This document shows positions 52,096-60,655 of a stretch of DNA of 64,000 nt, in pieces. Under the pieces are notes generated by a model. That model did not search any database, had not been told where the DNA came from, and saw only the letters and a program-made list of their open reading frames with translations. Source of the stretch: UBA4738 sp002413305 (GTDB lineage Bacteria; Actinomycetota; UBA4738); the NCBI GenBank assembly GCA_036847185.1, contig DAIUAM010000014.1, positions 8,629-72,628 of the forward strand, written 5' to 3'. The stretch's first letter is position 1. Each line of letters starts with the position of its first letter. The translations under genes were made by a program, and so were the position numbers.

Positions 52096-52692
52096 ATGTC
52101 GTCGATGATCGCGTCGTTGGTCAGAGGGCTGGGAGAAGCGGGAGTGCTCGGTCGGGCCGGTCCACTGGCTGTCGCGGTGATGTTGCTGACCGTTCTTGCC
52201 GCGGCCTGCACCGGCGCTCATGCCGGCCCCGGGGTGGCTCAGGTGAGCCCGAGCGCGAGCGCGAGCGATTCTTCGCGCACGGCCACCGGCCCCGCCGCGT
52301 TCGGCGCCTGCATGCGATCGCACGGGATCGCGAACTTCCCCGACTCGGGCCAGATCGACCTTGGCAAGTTGGGCGTCGATCCGAACTTATCGACGTTCCA
52401 GGCAGCGCAGCGGGCGTGTCAGCCGCTCCTCGACACGGGGGCGGGCGGCCATAGGATCCCGGCCGCCGACCAGGCTCGCTTCCTGGCGTTCTCTGCCTGC
52501 ATGCGATCCGACGGCGTGCCGAACTTCCCTGACCCGGACTTCTCGAGCGGGGCGACGATCGTGATGGGCCCGGGAGGGGCGATCGATCCCAGCTCACCCC
52601 AGTTCCAGGCTGCCCAGAAGGCATGCGCTCACTACCTGCCCGGGGGCGGCCCGCGGACACAGAAGGTCGGGCCGGGAGGAGGTGCCCCGTGA
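52096..52692 (+). CDS. Lipoprotein with two FPDP modules (paralogue 3)
   Basis: 198 aa. Signal with lipobox LAAACTGA, a Ser/Ala linker, module 1 ACMRSHGIANFPDSG with AQRACQPL, and module 2 ACMRSDGVPNFPDPDF with AQKACAHYL, where His of the motif is Asp. ATG 52096 has AAGGAG ahead; an in-frame ATG at 52012 would add a Pro-rich extension before the signal, so it is less likely. The stop overlaps the next start as GTGA, which ties this lipoprotein directly to the membrane-fusion protein and the MacB transporter. Confidence 0.87.
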   Translation: MSSMIASLVRGLGEAGVLGRAGPLAVAVMLLTVLAAACTGAHAGPGVAQVSPSASASDSSRTATGPAAFGACMRSHGIANFPDSGQIDLGKLGVDPNLSTFQAAQRACQPLLDTGAGGHRIPAADQARFLAFSACMRSDGVPNFPDPDFSSGATIVMGPGGAIDPSSPQFQAAQKACAHYLPGGGPRTQKVGPGGGAP

Positions 52693-53885
52693 GCCGAGCG
52701 ACCTCTCCTTCGACCGCCAAGGTTCCGGGGAGCCCGCAGTCCGGTTCGACCGGCACGGAGCACGAACTGACGCCCCGGCGGCGTCGGCGGTGGCTGGTCC
52801 TCGTCGTGGTGCTCGTCCTGGTCGCGGCCGGTGTGGCGGTGGCGGTCACCAAGCCGTTCGGCGGAAGCTCGAAGTCCAATGCCAACCAGCTGGACAACGG
52901 GGCTCGGACCTCCACCGCCACCGTGAGCCGACGGTCGCTCACCTCGCAGGTCAACGTCAACGCCACGCTCGGATACGCGGGCTCCTACGCCGTCGTGGAT
53001 CAGCTGCCCGGGACGATCACCGCCCTACCGGCCGTCGGCCGGATCGCCCAGGAGGGAGACGCGCTGTTCCGGGTCGACGGATCGCCGGTCGTCCTGCTGT
53101 ACGGTTCGATCCCCGCCTACCGAAGCCTCTCGGAGGGGATGACGGGGGCCGACGTCCGCCAGCTGAACGCCGACCTGGTGGCCCTTCGTTATGCCACCCG
53201 TTCCGAACTAGATTCGACGTCGACGAAGTTCAGCTTCGCCACGCTGGTCGCCTTGGAGAAGCTCCAGGCGGCGCTGGGCGCGACGAAGACGGGGAGCCTG
53301 GCGTTCGGCACGGCGGTCTTCCTACCCACCGCCGTCCGGGTCACCGGGCAGACCGTCACGCCCGGCTCGCCGGCCCAACCGGGGATGGCCGTCCTGTCCG
53401 CGTCCTCCACCGCACGTCAGGTCGTGATCCAGCTCGACGCCGCGCAGCAGTCCGAGGTCAAGGTGGGGGACCAGGTGCTGATCACCCTCCCTGAAAACTC
53501 GACCACCTCGGGCGTGGTGTCCTTCGTGGGGACCGTGGCCACGTCGTCGTCGTCCTCGGACCAGAACGGCCCGGGGTCGGGGTCCTCGTCGCCGACCGTC
53601 GAGGTCCACGTTCGACCCCTCCACCCCGCCGACACCGGACGCCTCGACCAGGCCCCGGTGACGGTGGCCATCACCACGGGCAGCGTGCAGGGCGCCCTGG
53701 TGGTCCCGGTCAACGCGCTGCTGGCGCTGGCCGGTGGCGGCTACGCGGTCGAGGTGGTCTCCCCGAGCGGCTCCCACAGCCTGGTCCAGGTCCAGCTCGG
53801 GCTATTCGACGATGCGGACGGCCTGGTCCAGGTGACGGGGTCGGGCCTCGCCGACGGCCAGAAGGTGGTGGTCCCGGCGCTATGA
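52689..53885 (+). CDS. Membrane-fusion protein with peptidoglycan-binding domain
   Basis: 398 aa. A basic N-terminus, one TM (WLVLVVVLVLVAAGVAVAV at about 33-52), then a barrel/hairpin region (VSRRSLTSQVNVNATLGYAG). A peptidoglycan-binding-like module follows: LSEGMTGADVRQLNADLVALRY...TLVALEKLQAALG...TGSLAFGTAVFLP (about 130-190). C-terminal beta-barrel domains include VLSASSTARQVVIQLDAAQQSEVKVGDQVLI in parts. This is the adaptor used with MacB-like ABC systems in Gram-positives. The GTG overlaps the lipoprotein stop and the gene overlaps the ATPase by ATGA. Confidence 0.9.
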   Translation: MSRATSPSTAKVPGSPQSGSTGTEHELTPRRRRRWLVLVVVLVLVAAGVAVAVTKPFGGSSKSNANQLDNGARTSTATVSRRSLTSQVNVNATLGYAGSYAVVDQLPGTITALPAVGRIAQEGDALFRVDGSPVVLLYGSIPAYRSLSEGMTGADVRQLNADLVALRYATRSELDSTSTKFSFATLVALEKLQAALGATKTGSLAFGTAVFLPTAVRVTGQTVTPGSPAQPGMAVLSASSTARQVVIQLDAAQQSEVKVGDQVLITLPENSTTSGVVSFVGTVATSSSSSDQNGPGSGSSSPTVEVHVRPLHPADTGRLDQAPVTVAITTGSVQGALVVPVNALLALAGGGYAVEVVSPSGSHSLVQVQLGLFDDADGLVQVTGSGLADGQKVVVPAL

Positions 53886-54598
53886 GCCTCGGCGCGCCGG
53901 TCCTGGAGCTCGAAGCGGTCACCAAGACCTATGGGGGCGAACAGCCCGTGCACGCCCTGCGTGAGGTGGACCTGTCGATCCGGGAGGGCGAGTTTGTGGC
54001 CATCGTCGGGCCGTCGGGGTCGGGGAAATCCACGCTGCTGCACGTGATGGGCACGCTGGACCGGCCGACCAGCGGGACGGTCCGCATCACCGGCCTGGAC
54101 GTGGCGCGGCTCTCCGACCGCGAGCTGGCCGCCCTGCGGGCCACGCGGATCGGGTTCGTCTTCCAGCAGTTCTTCCTGGCCGAGCACTCCACGGCGCTGG
54201 AGAACGTGGCGGATGGACTGCTGTACGCCGGGGTCCCGGTCCGGGAACGACGGCGTTTGGCGGCCGAAGCGCTGGCCCGGGTGGGGCTGGCCGGCCGGGC
54301 CGGCTTTCGTCCGTCCACCCTCTCCGGTGGCGAGCGCCAGCGGGTGGCCATCGCCCGGGCCATCGTGGGAAGGCCGGCCATCGTGCTGGCGGACGAACCC
54401 ACGGGGAACCTGGACAGCGCCTCCGGGGCGGCGATCTTCGACCTCCTGGAGGCCCTGAACGCAGAAGGGGCCACCATCGCGGTCATCACCCACGAACGGG
54501 TCCTGGCCGACCGCCTCCCCCGGCGGGTCGAGATGCTGGACGGGCGGGTGGTGGCCGACGAGGCCGTGGCCGGGTTCGCCTCGGTGGGGTCGCCATGA
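53882..54598 (+). CDS. MacB/LolD-type ABC ATPase
   Basis: 238-aa ATPase with Walker A GPSGSGKST, Q-loop VFQQFFLAEHSTALENV, signature LSGGERQRVAIARAIV, Walker B IVLADEPTGNLDS and switch His in VITHER. All motifs are intact. It is coupled by ATGA to the adaptor before it and to the permease after it. With the MacB-type permease it forms a mechanotransmission complex. Confidence 0.95.
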   Translation: MSLGAPVLELEAVTKTYGGEQPVHALREVDLSIREGEFVAIVGPSGSGKSTLLHVMGTLDRPTSGTVRITGLDVARLSDRELAALRATRIGFVFQQFFLAEHSTALENVADGLLYAGVPVRERRRLAAEALARVGLAGRAGFRPSTLSGGERQRVAIARAIVGRPAIVLADEPTGNLDSASGAAIFDLLEALNAEGATIAVITHERVLADRLPRRVEMLDGRVVADEAVAGFASVGSP

Positions 54599-55797
54599 GC
54601 ACGGTCCGAGTGGCGGCGCGCAGGATGGGGCCAGGCGACCTCGGCCGGGTGGCCAGCGTCGGGCTTCGAACCCGGCGCCTGCGAGCCGCGCTGTCGGCCC
54701 TGGGGATCGCCATCGGGGTCGGTGCGATCGTGGCGGTGCTGGGGTTGTCGGCGTCGTCCCAGGCCGGCCTGCTGGCGGAGATCGACCGGTTGGGGACGAA
54801 TCTGCTCACCGTCACCAACGGCCAGAGCTTCTTCGGCGAGACCGCCGAGCTCCCAGTAGCCGCACCCGGGATGGTCTCGCGCATCGGCCCGGTCACCCAG
54901 GTGCAGTACACCGGCGAGGTGTCGGCGAGCGTGTACCGAAGCCCGCTGATCCCGTCGTTCAACACCAACGGGCTGTCGGTACTGGCGGTGAGCCTTGGCC
55001 TGACGCCCACCGTGGGGACCTCGGTCGCCAGGGGCCGCTACCTGAACGCCGCAACGGCCACCGAGCCGGTCGCCGTCCTGGGTTCGGCTGCCGCCAAGCG
55101 ACTGGGGATCGACCGCGTCTTCCCCGGCGAGCGGATCCTGGTGGGGAACCAATGGTTCTATGTGGCCGGCATCCTCCGCCCGGCGGTGCTCGCCCCCGAG
55201 ATCGACTCCTCGGTCCTGGTCGGCTTCCCGGCGGCCGAGACCTACCTGGGCTTCGACGGTCATCCCTCGACGGTCTACGTCCGAGCTCGAACCGAAGAGG
55301 TCGCGGCCGTGCAGTCCGTCCTGGGTGCCACGGCCAATCCGGAGGCCCCCAACGAGGTGAACGTGAGCCAGCCGTCGTCAGCCTTGGTGGCCCGGGCCCA
55401 GGCCAAGAGCGCGTTCACCGGCCTGTTCCTCGGCCTCGGAGCGGTGGCCCTGCTGGTGGGGGGCGTGGGGGTCGCCAACATCATGGTGATCTCGGTCCTG
55501 GAACGCCGGTCGGAGATTGGGCTTCGTCGCGCCTTGGGGGCCACCAAGGGCAACATCCGCGGCCAGTTCCTCGCCGAGGCCGCGATGCTTGCCATCCTCG
55601 GCGGGGTGGCAGGGGTGGCGATAGGCGCGGTCGCCACCGCCGTGTACGCGTCGACCAAGGGATGGGCCGTCGTGGTCCCACCCTTGGCCTGGGCAGGCGG
55701 ATTCGGTGCCGCCCTGGCCATCGGCGCGGTGGCCGGCCTGCTCCCCGCGCTTCGGGCTGCGCGGTTGTCGCCCACGGAGGCGCTGCGAACCGTGTGA
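54595..55797 (+). CDS. MacB-type ABC permease
   Basis: 400-aa permease with the MacB layout: TM1 (ALSALGIAIGVGAIVAVLGL), a periplasmic MacB_PCD domain (about 50-265), then three TM segments starting at GLFLGLGAVALLVGGVGVANIMVISVLERRSEIGLRRALGATKGNI (in parts), the FtsX/MacB signature. It is the last gene of the lipoprotein-adaptor-MacB operon. The likely job is export or extraction of an envelope substrate linked to the FPDP lipoproteins. Confidence 0.94.
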   Translation: MSTVRVAARRMGPGDLGRVASVGLRTRRLRAALSALGIAIGVGAIVAVLGLSASSQAGLLAEIDRLGTNLLTVTNGQSFFGETAELPVAAPGMVSRIGPVTQVQYTGEVSASVYRSPLIPSFNTNGLSVLAVSLGLTPTVGTSVARGRYLNAATATEPVAVLGSAAAKRLGIDRVFPGERILVGNQWFYVAGILRPAVLAPEIDSSVLVGFPAAETYLGFDGHPSTVYVRARTEEVAAVQSVLGATANPEAPNEVNVSQPSSALVARAQAKSAFTGLFLGLGAVALLVGGVGVANIMVISVLERRSEIGLRRALGATKGNIRGQFLAEAAMLAILGGVAGVAIGAVATAVYASTKGWAVVVPPLAWAGGFGAALAIGAVAGLLPALRAARLSPTEALRTV

Positions 55798-55985
55798 GCG
55801 CGAGTTTCCACGGGGATGCACCGTGCTCGCCCCCCAGGAGGCGCTTCGCGTACCCTCTGCCCACCACCACGGCGCGGAGATCGGGACGCTCCGCGACCTA
55901 TATGCGCGGCGGGAGGCATGGCGAGTCGAGTGACACCGGCGCCGATGCGACACTATGAGGGGCGCAGCGTTCCGGGAGGGACCAG

Positions 55986-56300
55986 GTGAGCGGACCGGTC
56001 GAGGGGTTCATGGCGGTGACTCCCGACCTCGGCGTGAGCACGATCGAGGTGCGCGAGGGCCGGTCCACCTCGATCGGAAAGATGGGGATCCTTCGGGTCC
56101 TCCCGACGAAGGGACGCCGAACCGTCGGCCCGTGGTGCTTCGTCGATCTCATGACGCCGGACGACGTGGCCGAGCCGCCGCCGCTCGAGATCGGACCTCA
56201 TCCGCATATCGGCCTGGCCACCGTGACGTGGTTGTTCGACGGCGCGGCCCTGCACACCGACTCGCTCGGGACCGAGCAGCTGATCCTTCCCGGGGAGCTC
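55986..56300 (+). pseudogene. Pirin, 5' fragment
   Basis: About 105 residues of a pirin-like cupin start at GTG 55986 with GGGAGGG ahead. VGPWCFVDLMTPDD and GPHPHIGLATVTWLFDGAALHTDSLGTEQLILPGEL match pirin N-terminal cupin motifs, including the metal-ligand His pair. After GEL the protein leaves the family, although the frame stays open to 56684. The second cupin half is missing. The fragment abuts an oppositely oriented hydrolase fragment at about 56,300. Confidence 0.8.
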
Positions 56301-56302
56301 AA

Positions 56303-56442
56303 AGGCCATGTCCGGAACGCTCCGCGTCGGTCGGCCCTCCAGGGATGCACAGGAGAACCGGGCCCACGCCCCGGACCTCGACGTAGAGCGTTGCGCCCGG
56401 CACCTTCACCGTCCTCGTTTCCACATCCGATCCCGCGCTCAT
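56303..56442 (-). pseudogene. Alpha/beta hydrolase, 5' fragment
   Basis: About 46 residues read from ATG 56442 on the minus strand: MSAGSDVETRTVKVPG followed by TLYVEVRGVGPVLLCIPGGPTDA, the start of an alpha/beta hydrolase through the oxyanion-side HG-like loop (here PGGP). A perfect GAGAGGAGG site precedes the ATG. Homology stops near 56,310-56,325 and runs into the pirin remnant. The catalytic Ser, Asp and His parts are gone. Confidence 0.7.
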
Positions 56443-56570
56443 CCGCGTCCTCCTCTCAGGGGGCAAAGCCTACGTCGAGGGCGACTGGTTCTGCAGGTGG
56501 CTGCATGGGAGACCGGCAGGCCCCGTGGGACGCGGTGGGCTGGAATGCCCCCCTTGGTATGTTGAAGAGC

Positions 56571-56684
56571 ATGACCGACCGGATCACGGCGCGGCAGTTC
56601 CATGAGGCCGACGGTGTCGAGGACCGGCTGGCCGACGCCGAAGGCAACGAGGCCGACGTGGCCACCACGATGGGCCGCGACTGA
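56571..56684 (+). pseudogene. Pterin-4a-carbinolamine dehydratase-VOC gene with internal deletion
   Basis: A 37-aa in-frame remnant. It begins MTDRITARQFHEADGVED, like the first residues of actinobacterial 4a-hydroxytetrahydrobiopterin dehydratase-like proteins, and ends LADAEGNEADVATTMGRD, the last strand of the VOC domain that ends those proteins. I infer that about 180 residues between are deleted. GAAGAG precedes the ATG. Not functional in this form. Confidence 0.6.
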
Positions 56685-56740
56685 GCTTTCTTGGGGATGG
56701 AGCGACTTCGAGCCCTCCGAACACGAAAGGAAGCCTCAAC

Positions 56741-57775
56741 ATGCGCGCGACTGTCATGTACGGCGCCGGCGACGTCCGCATCGAGATCGTCCCTGACGCC
56801 CGCCTGATCGAGCCGACCGACGCCCTCGTCACCGTCGCCCGCGCCGCCATCTGCGGCAGCGATCTCTGGCCGTACAAGACGATGGAACGCAGCGACAATG
56901 GCCGCCGCATGGGCCACGAGTTCGTCGGCGTCGTCGAGGCCGTTGGCACCGACGTCCAGACCGTCAAGGCCGGAGACGTGGTCGTCTCGCCGTTCTTGTG
57001 GTCCGACGGTACCTGTGTGTTCTGCCAGGAGGGTCTGCAGACCGAATGCCTCCATGGGGGCAGGTATGGCTCCGACGATGTCGACGGCGGACAGGGCGAA
57101 GCCGTTCGTGTGCCGCAAGCGGACGGGACGCTCGTCGTGCTGCCGGTCGGGGCCGACGACGCCCTGATGCCGTCGCTGCTCACGCTCTCGGACGTGATGG
57201 GAACAGGCCACCATGCCGCCGTGGTCGCCGACGTCCGCCCCGGAAAGACCGTGGCCGTCGTCGGAGATGGCGCCGTCGGCTTGTGCGGCGTGATCGCGGC
57301 GAAGCGGCTCGGCGCCGAGCGGATCATCCTCCTCGGCAGCCATCCCGACCGGATCGCGCTCGGGACGGAGTTCGGCGCGACGGACATCGTCAGCGAGCGC
57401 GGCGACGAGGCGGTCGAGCGCGTGCACGAGCTGACCCATGGCCTCGGCGCACACTCGGTCCTCGAATGCGTCGGCTTGGAGGAGTCGACCTTAACGGCGC
57501 TCCAGATCGCTCGTCCCGGTGGCGCGGTAGGGCGCGTCGGGCTGCCGCAGGAAGACTCGGTGCCCGACGCGATCGCGACCTTCTTCAGGAACGTCACTAT
57601 CGGCGGTGGACCCGCGCCCGCCCGCGCCTACATGGAGGAGTTGCTCCCGGACGTCCTCGAAGGCACGATCGAGCCCGGCCGAGTCTTCGATCGGTCGGTG
57701 CCACTCGACGAGGTGCCCGACGGTTACCGGGCTATGAACGAACGGGAGGCGATCAAGGTCCTCATCGAGCTCTGA
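56741..57775 (+). CDS. Zinc-dependent alcohol dehydrogenase (MDR family)
   Basis: 344-aa medium-chain dehydrogenase. Catalytic zinc residues are in AICGSDLWPY (Cys) and MGHEFVGVVEAVG (His-Glu). The structural-zinc lobe reads SDGTCVFCQEGLQTEC, with Asp in the first of the four Cys places, as in some subfamilies. The Rossmann motif is VAVVGDGAVGLCGVIAAKRLGA. AAAGGAAG precedes the ATG. It stands intact among gene fragments, followed 17 bp later by the DUF2255 gene. Substrate unknown. Confidence 0.93.
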   Translation: MRATVMYGAGDVRIEIVPDARLIEPTDALVTVARAAICGSDLWPYKTMERSDNGRRMGHEFVGVVEAVGTDVQTVKAGDVVVSPFLWSDGTCVFCQEGLQTECLHGGRYGSDDVDGGQGEAVRVPQADGTLVVLPVGADDALMPSLLTLSDVMGTGHHAAVVADVRPGKTVAVVGDGAVGLCGVIAAKRLGAERIILLGSHPDRIALGTEFGATDIVSERGDEAVERVHELTHGLGAHSVLECVGLEESTLTALQIARPGGAVGRVGLPQEDSVPDAIATFFRNVTIGGGPAPARAYMEELLPDVLEGTIEPGRVFDRSVPLDEVPDGYRAMNEREAIKVLIEL

Positions 57776-57791
57776 CGAAGGAGAGGTTCCG

Positions 57792-58165
57792 ATGACCGGA
57801 TGGACGAGCGAGGAGCTCAGCAGGGTCGAAGCGGCGGATGAGCTGCAGCTCGCGTCCCTCAGAGGCGACGGCACGCTGCGAAACCCGGTGACGATCTGGG
57901 TCGTCCGCCACGGCGACGACCTCTACGTCCGATCCGTCAACGGACGCACGTCCTCCTGGTTCCGCGGCGCCGGGGCTCGCCACGAAGCACGCATCCACGC
58001 CGGCGGCGTCGAGAAGGAGGTTCTCCTCGTCGAGGCGGACGACATCAGGGACGAGATCGACGCTGCCTATCGCTCCAAGTATCACCGGTACGCCTTCAGC
58101 ATCGTCGACTCCACCGTGACCACGGAAGCGAGAGCCGCAACGCTCAACTCGTTCCGCGCTCCTGA
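57792..58165 (+). pseudogene. DUF2255-family protein with C-terminal frameshift
   Basis: About 124 aa expected. The family core WTSEELSRVEAADELQLASLR, IWVVRHGDDLYVRSVNGRTSSWFRG and YRSKYHRYAFSIVDS is intact. Near 58,147 the sequence CTCAACTC lacks one A; with CTCAAACTC the protein would end TLKLVPRS and stop at 58165. Instead the present frame runs on to 58559 into the LtrA gene. AGGAGAGG precedes the ATG. The family function is unknown. Confidence 0.78.
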
Positions 58166-58263
58166 GGGAAACACATGCGGAAGCGCAAACTTGGGGCGCC
58201 ATACCCCGAACAGCTGGAGAGGAGGACGGGTTTCTGAGCAGCCGTCCCGAGGCCGGTGTCCCC

Positions 58264-58783
58264 ATGGGCGATCGACGGGCCGAGCGCGAACAGCGGGTCA
58301 CGCCGCTCGAGCTCTTCTTCGACCTCGTGTTCGTCTTCGCCATCACGCAGGTGACCAGCTTCCTCTCGCGCAACCCGACGTGGGGCGGTCTGCTCCGGGC
58401 CCTGCTGCTCCTCGGGATGCTCTGGTGGGCGTGGTCGGCGTACGCCTGGCTGACGAACACCCTCGATCCCGAGGAGGGCGCCGTCCGCCTCGCCGTGCTC
58501 GCCGCGGTCGCGGCGATGCTCATCGTGTCTCTCGCGGCGCCGCGCGCCTTGGGCGATGACGGCGTGATCTTCGGGGTCGCCTATCTCCTGGTCCGCGCCC
58601 TGCATCTCGTGCTCTTCGGGATCGCCGGTCGCGGCGACCGCGATCTGCTCCGCGCCGTCCTCCGGATCGTCCCGGGCGCGATCGTCGGCGCAACCCTCCT
58701 CCTGGTCGCTGGTTTCTTCCACGGTTCGGGCGAAACTGGCGTTGTGGGGCGCTGCGGTAGTGGTCACCTACCTCGGTGCGCAG
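58264..58783 (+). pseudogene. ltrA: LtrA (low-temperature requirement A) family membrane protein, truncated
   Basis: The N-terminal 150 residues of an LtrA protein, normally near 380 aa. TPLELFFDLVFVFAITQVTSFL is the family signature, followed by TM segments 2-5. At about 58,720 the frame shifts (one T too many in TTTCTTCC), because the next frame continues KLALWGAAVVVTYLG. Homology stops at 58,780, exactly where a repeated degenerate sequence begins. The second half is absent. Confidence 0.8.
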
Positions 58784-58835
58784 GAGCCTATTCAAACCCG
58801 CGTGTGCAAGAGGCGATCGCTACGTTGTACGCCCT
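58780..58835 (+). repeat. Degenerate repeat B, copy 1
   Basis: Starts AGGAGCCTATTCAAACCCG at the LtrA breakpoint. In one frame it reads YSNPRVQEAIATLYALT. It resembles copies at 60,595 and 62,264, with differences mostly at third codon positions. Confidence 0.6.
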
Positions 58836-59083
58836 TACGAGCGAGAGAGTGCAAACCGTCCGCGCTCGCGATCGACGGCACCCCGAGTGAACCCATGCTT
58901 CGGTGCAGCGCAGCCGTGCTCGCGTCGGAGCGCTGAACGGCGTTGACAGACCGGGACCGCAGCGGGCTGCGTGTGACGAGCTGGTCACCGGGAATCGGGG
59001 TTGACGCGGGCCGCCAAAGATGGCGAAGACGCGCCGAGACTCGAATAGGCTGAGATTGGTGGAACTTTTCAGGAGAGGAGCGG

Positions 59084-59806
59084 ATGACACTGCGGCTGAC
59101 GACCCTCTGTTTCGACGCGAACGACCCAGTCCGCCTCGCCCGCTTTTGGGCCGGCGTTCTGAATTGGGAGACGCACGATGAAGCCGCGGAGGTCGTTCTC
59201 AGGCCCACGGACGGAACGCGGTTCTACATCGAGCTCGCGCCGGTCCCGGAGCCGAAGGAAGGCAAGAACCGCATCCACGTCGATCTGTCGAGCACGTCGA
59301 GCGAAGCGCAGAACGCGACGGTTCGGCGGGCGATCGATCTGGGTGGGCGCCGCATCGACATCGGTCAGGGCCCGGACGCCGAGCACGTCGTGCTCGCCGA
59401 TCCGGAGGGCAACGAGTTCTGCGTACTCGAGCAGGACAACACCTTCGTCGACTATGGAGGCTTGTTGGGGTCGATCACCTGCGACGGGTCCGGTCCGGAG
59501 ATCGGGTACTTCTGGAGCGAAGCCCTCGGTTGGCCGTTGGTGTGGGATCAGGACGGTGAGACGGCGATCCGGGCACCAGACGGTACCGGCCAGTTCATCA
59601 CCTTCGGTCCGCCTCTGCCTCCAAAGACCCGAAAGAACAGGCTGCACTTCGATATCGCTCCTCCGAAGGACGGCGACCAGGAGGCGGAGGTCGAGCGACT
59701 GATCTCTCTCGGAGCGACTCGCCGAGACATCGGTCAAGGCGTCGTCTCATGGGTCGTCATGGCCGACCCCGACGACAACGAGTTCTGCGTGTTGACCCCC
59801 CAGTAG
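59084..59806 (+). CDS. Tandem VOC-domain (glyoxalase-like) protein
   Basis: 240 aa with two VOC modules (1-118 and 127-240). Each has the pattern ARFWAGVLNWE / YFWSEALGWP, then KNRIHVDL / KNRLHFDI, then HVVLADPEGNEFCVL / WVVMADPDDNEFCVL, giving the internal pseudo-symmetry of the superfamily with one metal-site His and Glu in each half. ATG 59084 is preceded by AGGAGAGGAG; TAGGCT lies 33 nt upstream. It could be a dioxygenase-like or resistance-type protein; the substrate is unknown. Confidence 0.9.
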   Translation: MTLRLTTLCFDANDPVRLARFWAGVLNWETHDEAAEVVLRPTDGTRFYIELAPVPEPKEGKNRIHVDLSSTSSEAQNATVRRAIDLGGRRIDIGQGPDAEHVVLADPEGNEFCVLEQDNTFVDYGGLLGSITCDGSGPEIGYFWSEALGWPLVWDQDGETAIRAPDGTGQFITFGPPLPPKTRKNRLHFDIAPPKDGDQEAEVERLISLGATRRDIGQGVVSWVVMADPDDNEFCVLTPQ

Positions 59807-59855
59807 CCGCATCTGGGAGTTTCGCAGTACGAGGAAGCAGAAACGGAGGGCAGCG

Positions 59856-60572
59856 ATGCCGGGAGAGTTCGAAGGTGACCTGACTGAAGCGGTGTTCTGG
59901 GGCGCGGACATGAGCGGCGCTCGCTTCCGCGACGTCAACCTCACCGGTGCACGGATCAGTCACGCGTTCGTGGTCGACGTCGACATCGACGCGTTCGTCG
60001 ACAGGCTCGTCGTGAACGGTGTCGACGTGACCGAGTACGTGAACGAGCGCGACCAGTGGTATCCGGTGCGAGCCATGATCCGCGCGTCGGATCCGGACGG
60101 CTTGCGCGACGCATGGGCGGCGCTCGAGGAGGTGTGGGCTCCGACGATCGCGCGTGCGCAGGCGCTCGGCGAGGAGAAGGCGCAGGAATCGGTCAACGAG
60201 GAATTCTCGTTCGTGCAGACGGTGCAGCACCTCGTCTTCGCCATGGAGAAGTGGTTCAACGTGCCGAACCTCGGCGAGAGCTTCCATGCGATGGGACTCC
60301 CGAACACCGGCTCGCTCGACTTCCCCTGGCCCGGGCTCGACTACAGCGTCAAGCCGTCGCTCGCTGAAGCGCTCGCCGTGCGCGCCGACCGTGCCGCGAA
60401 GTTCCGCGCGTACCTGGCAGGCGTCGACGCCGCGGACTTCCCGCGAGAGGTCGAGGTGCTCGAGAACGGCAAGGTGACGGTGCTCGATTGCCTCCAGACG
60501 GTCATGGAAGAAGAGTTCTGGCACAACCGCTACGCACGGCGCGACCTCGCGGTGCTCGAACAGACGATGTAG
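59856..60572 (+). CDS. DinB-family protein with N-terminal pentapeptide-like segment
   Basis: 238 aa. The N-terminus (AVFWGADMSGARFRDVNLTGARISHAFVVDVDI in parts) carries a short pentapeptide-repeat stretch A(D/N)LSx. The rest is a DinB four-helix bundle with the His residues in VQTVQHLVFAMEKWF and EEFWHNRYARRDLAVL. It follows the VOC gene by 49 bp on the same strand, so co-transcription is possible. The enzymatic role is unknown. Confidence 0.88.
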   Translation: MPGEFEGDLTEAVFWGADMSGARFRDVNLTGARISHAFVVDVDIDAFVDRLVVNGVDVTEYVNERDQWYPVRAMIRASDPDGLRDAWAALEEVWAPTIARAQALGEEKAQESVNEEFSFVQTVQHLVFAMEKWFNVPNLGESFHAMGLPNTGSLDFPWPGLDYSVKPSLAEALAVRADRAAKFRAYLAGVDAADFPREVEVLENGKVTVLDCLQTVMEEEFWHNRYARRDLAVLEQTM

Positions 60573-60594
60573 TCCGCCAGGCGGCGGAGTGCCC

Positions 60595-60655
60595 CTGGTA
60601 GGAGCTATTCGAACCCACACGTACAGGAGCAAATCGGGCCAATCTCCATGCCCTC
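60595..60655 (+). repeat. Degenerate repeat B, copy 2
   Basis: CTGGTAGGAGCTATTCGAAC and following; reads YSNPHVQEQIG in one frame. The first part, GTGCCCCTGGTAGGA, resembles the tRNA-Arg 3' region on this strand (GTGCCCCCGGCAGGA). Confidence 0.6.

Noticed and set aside
60589..60620. Second tRNA or tRNA fragment
   Set aside because: The part resembling the tRNA-Arg 3' end does not form a T-stem (GTGGG does not pair with the following bases) and there is no anticodon arm.
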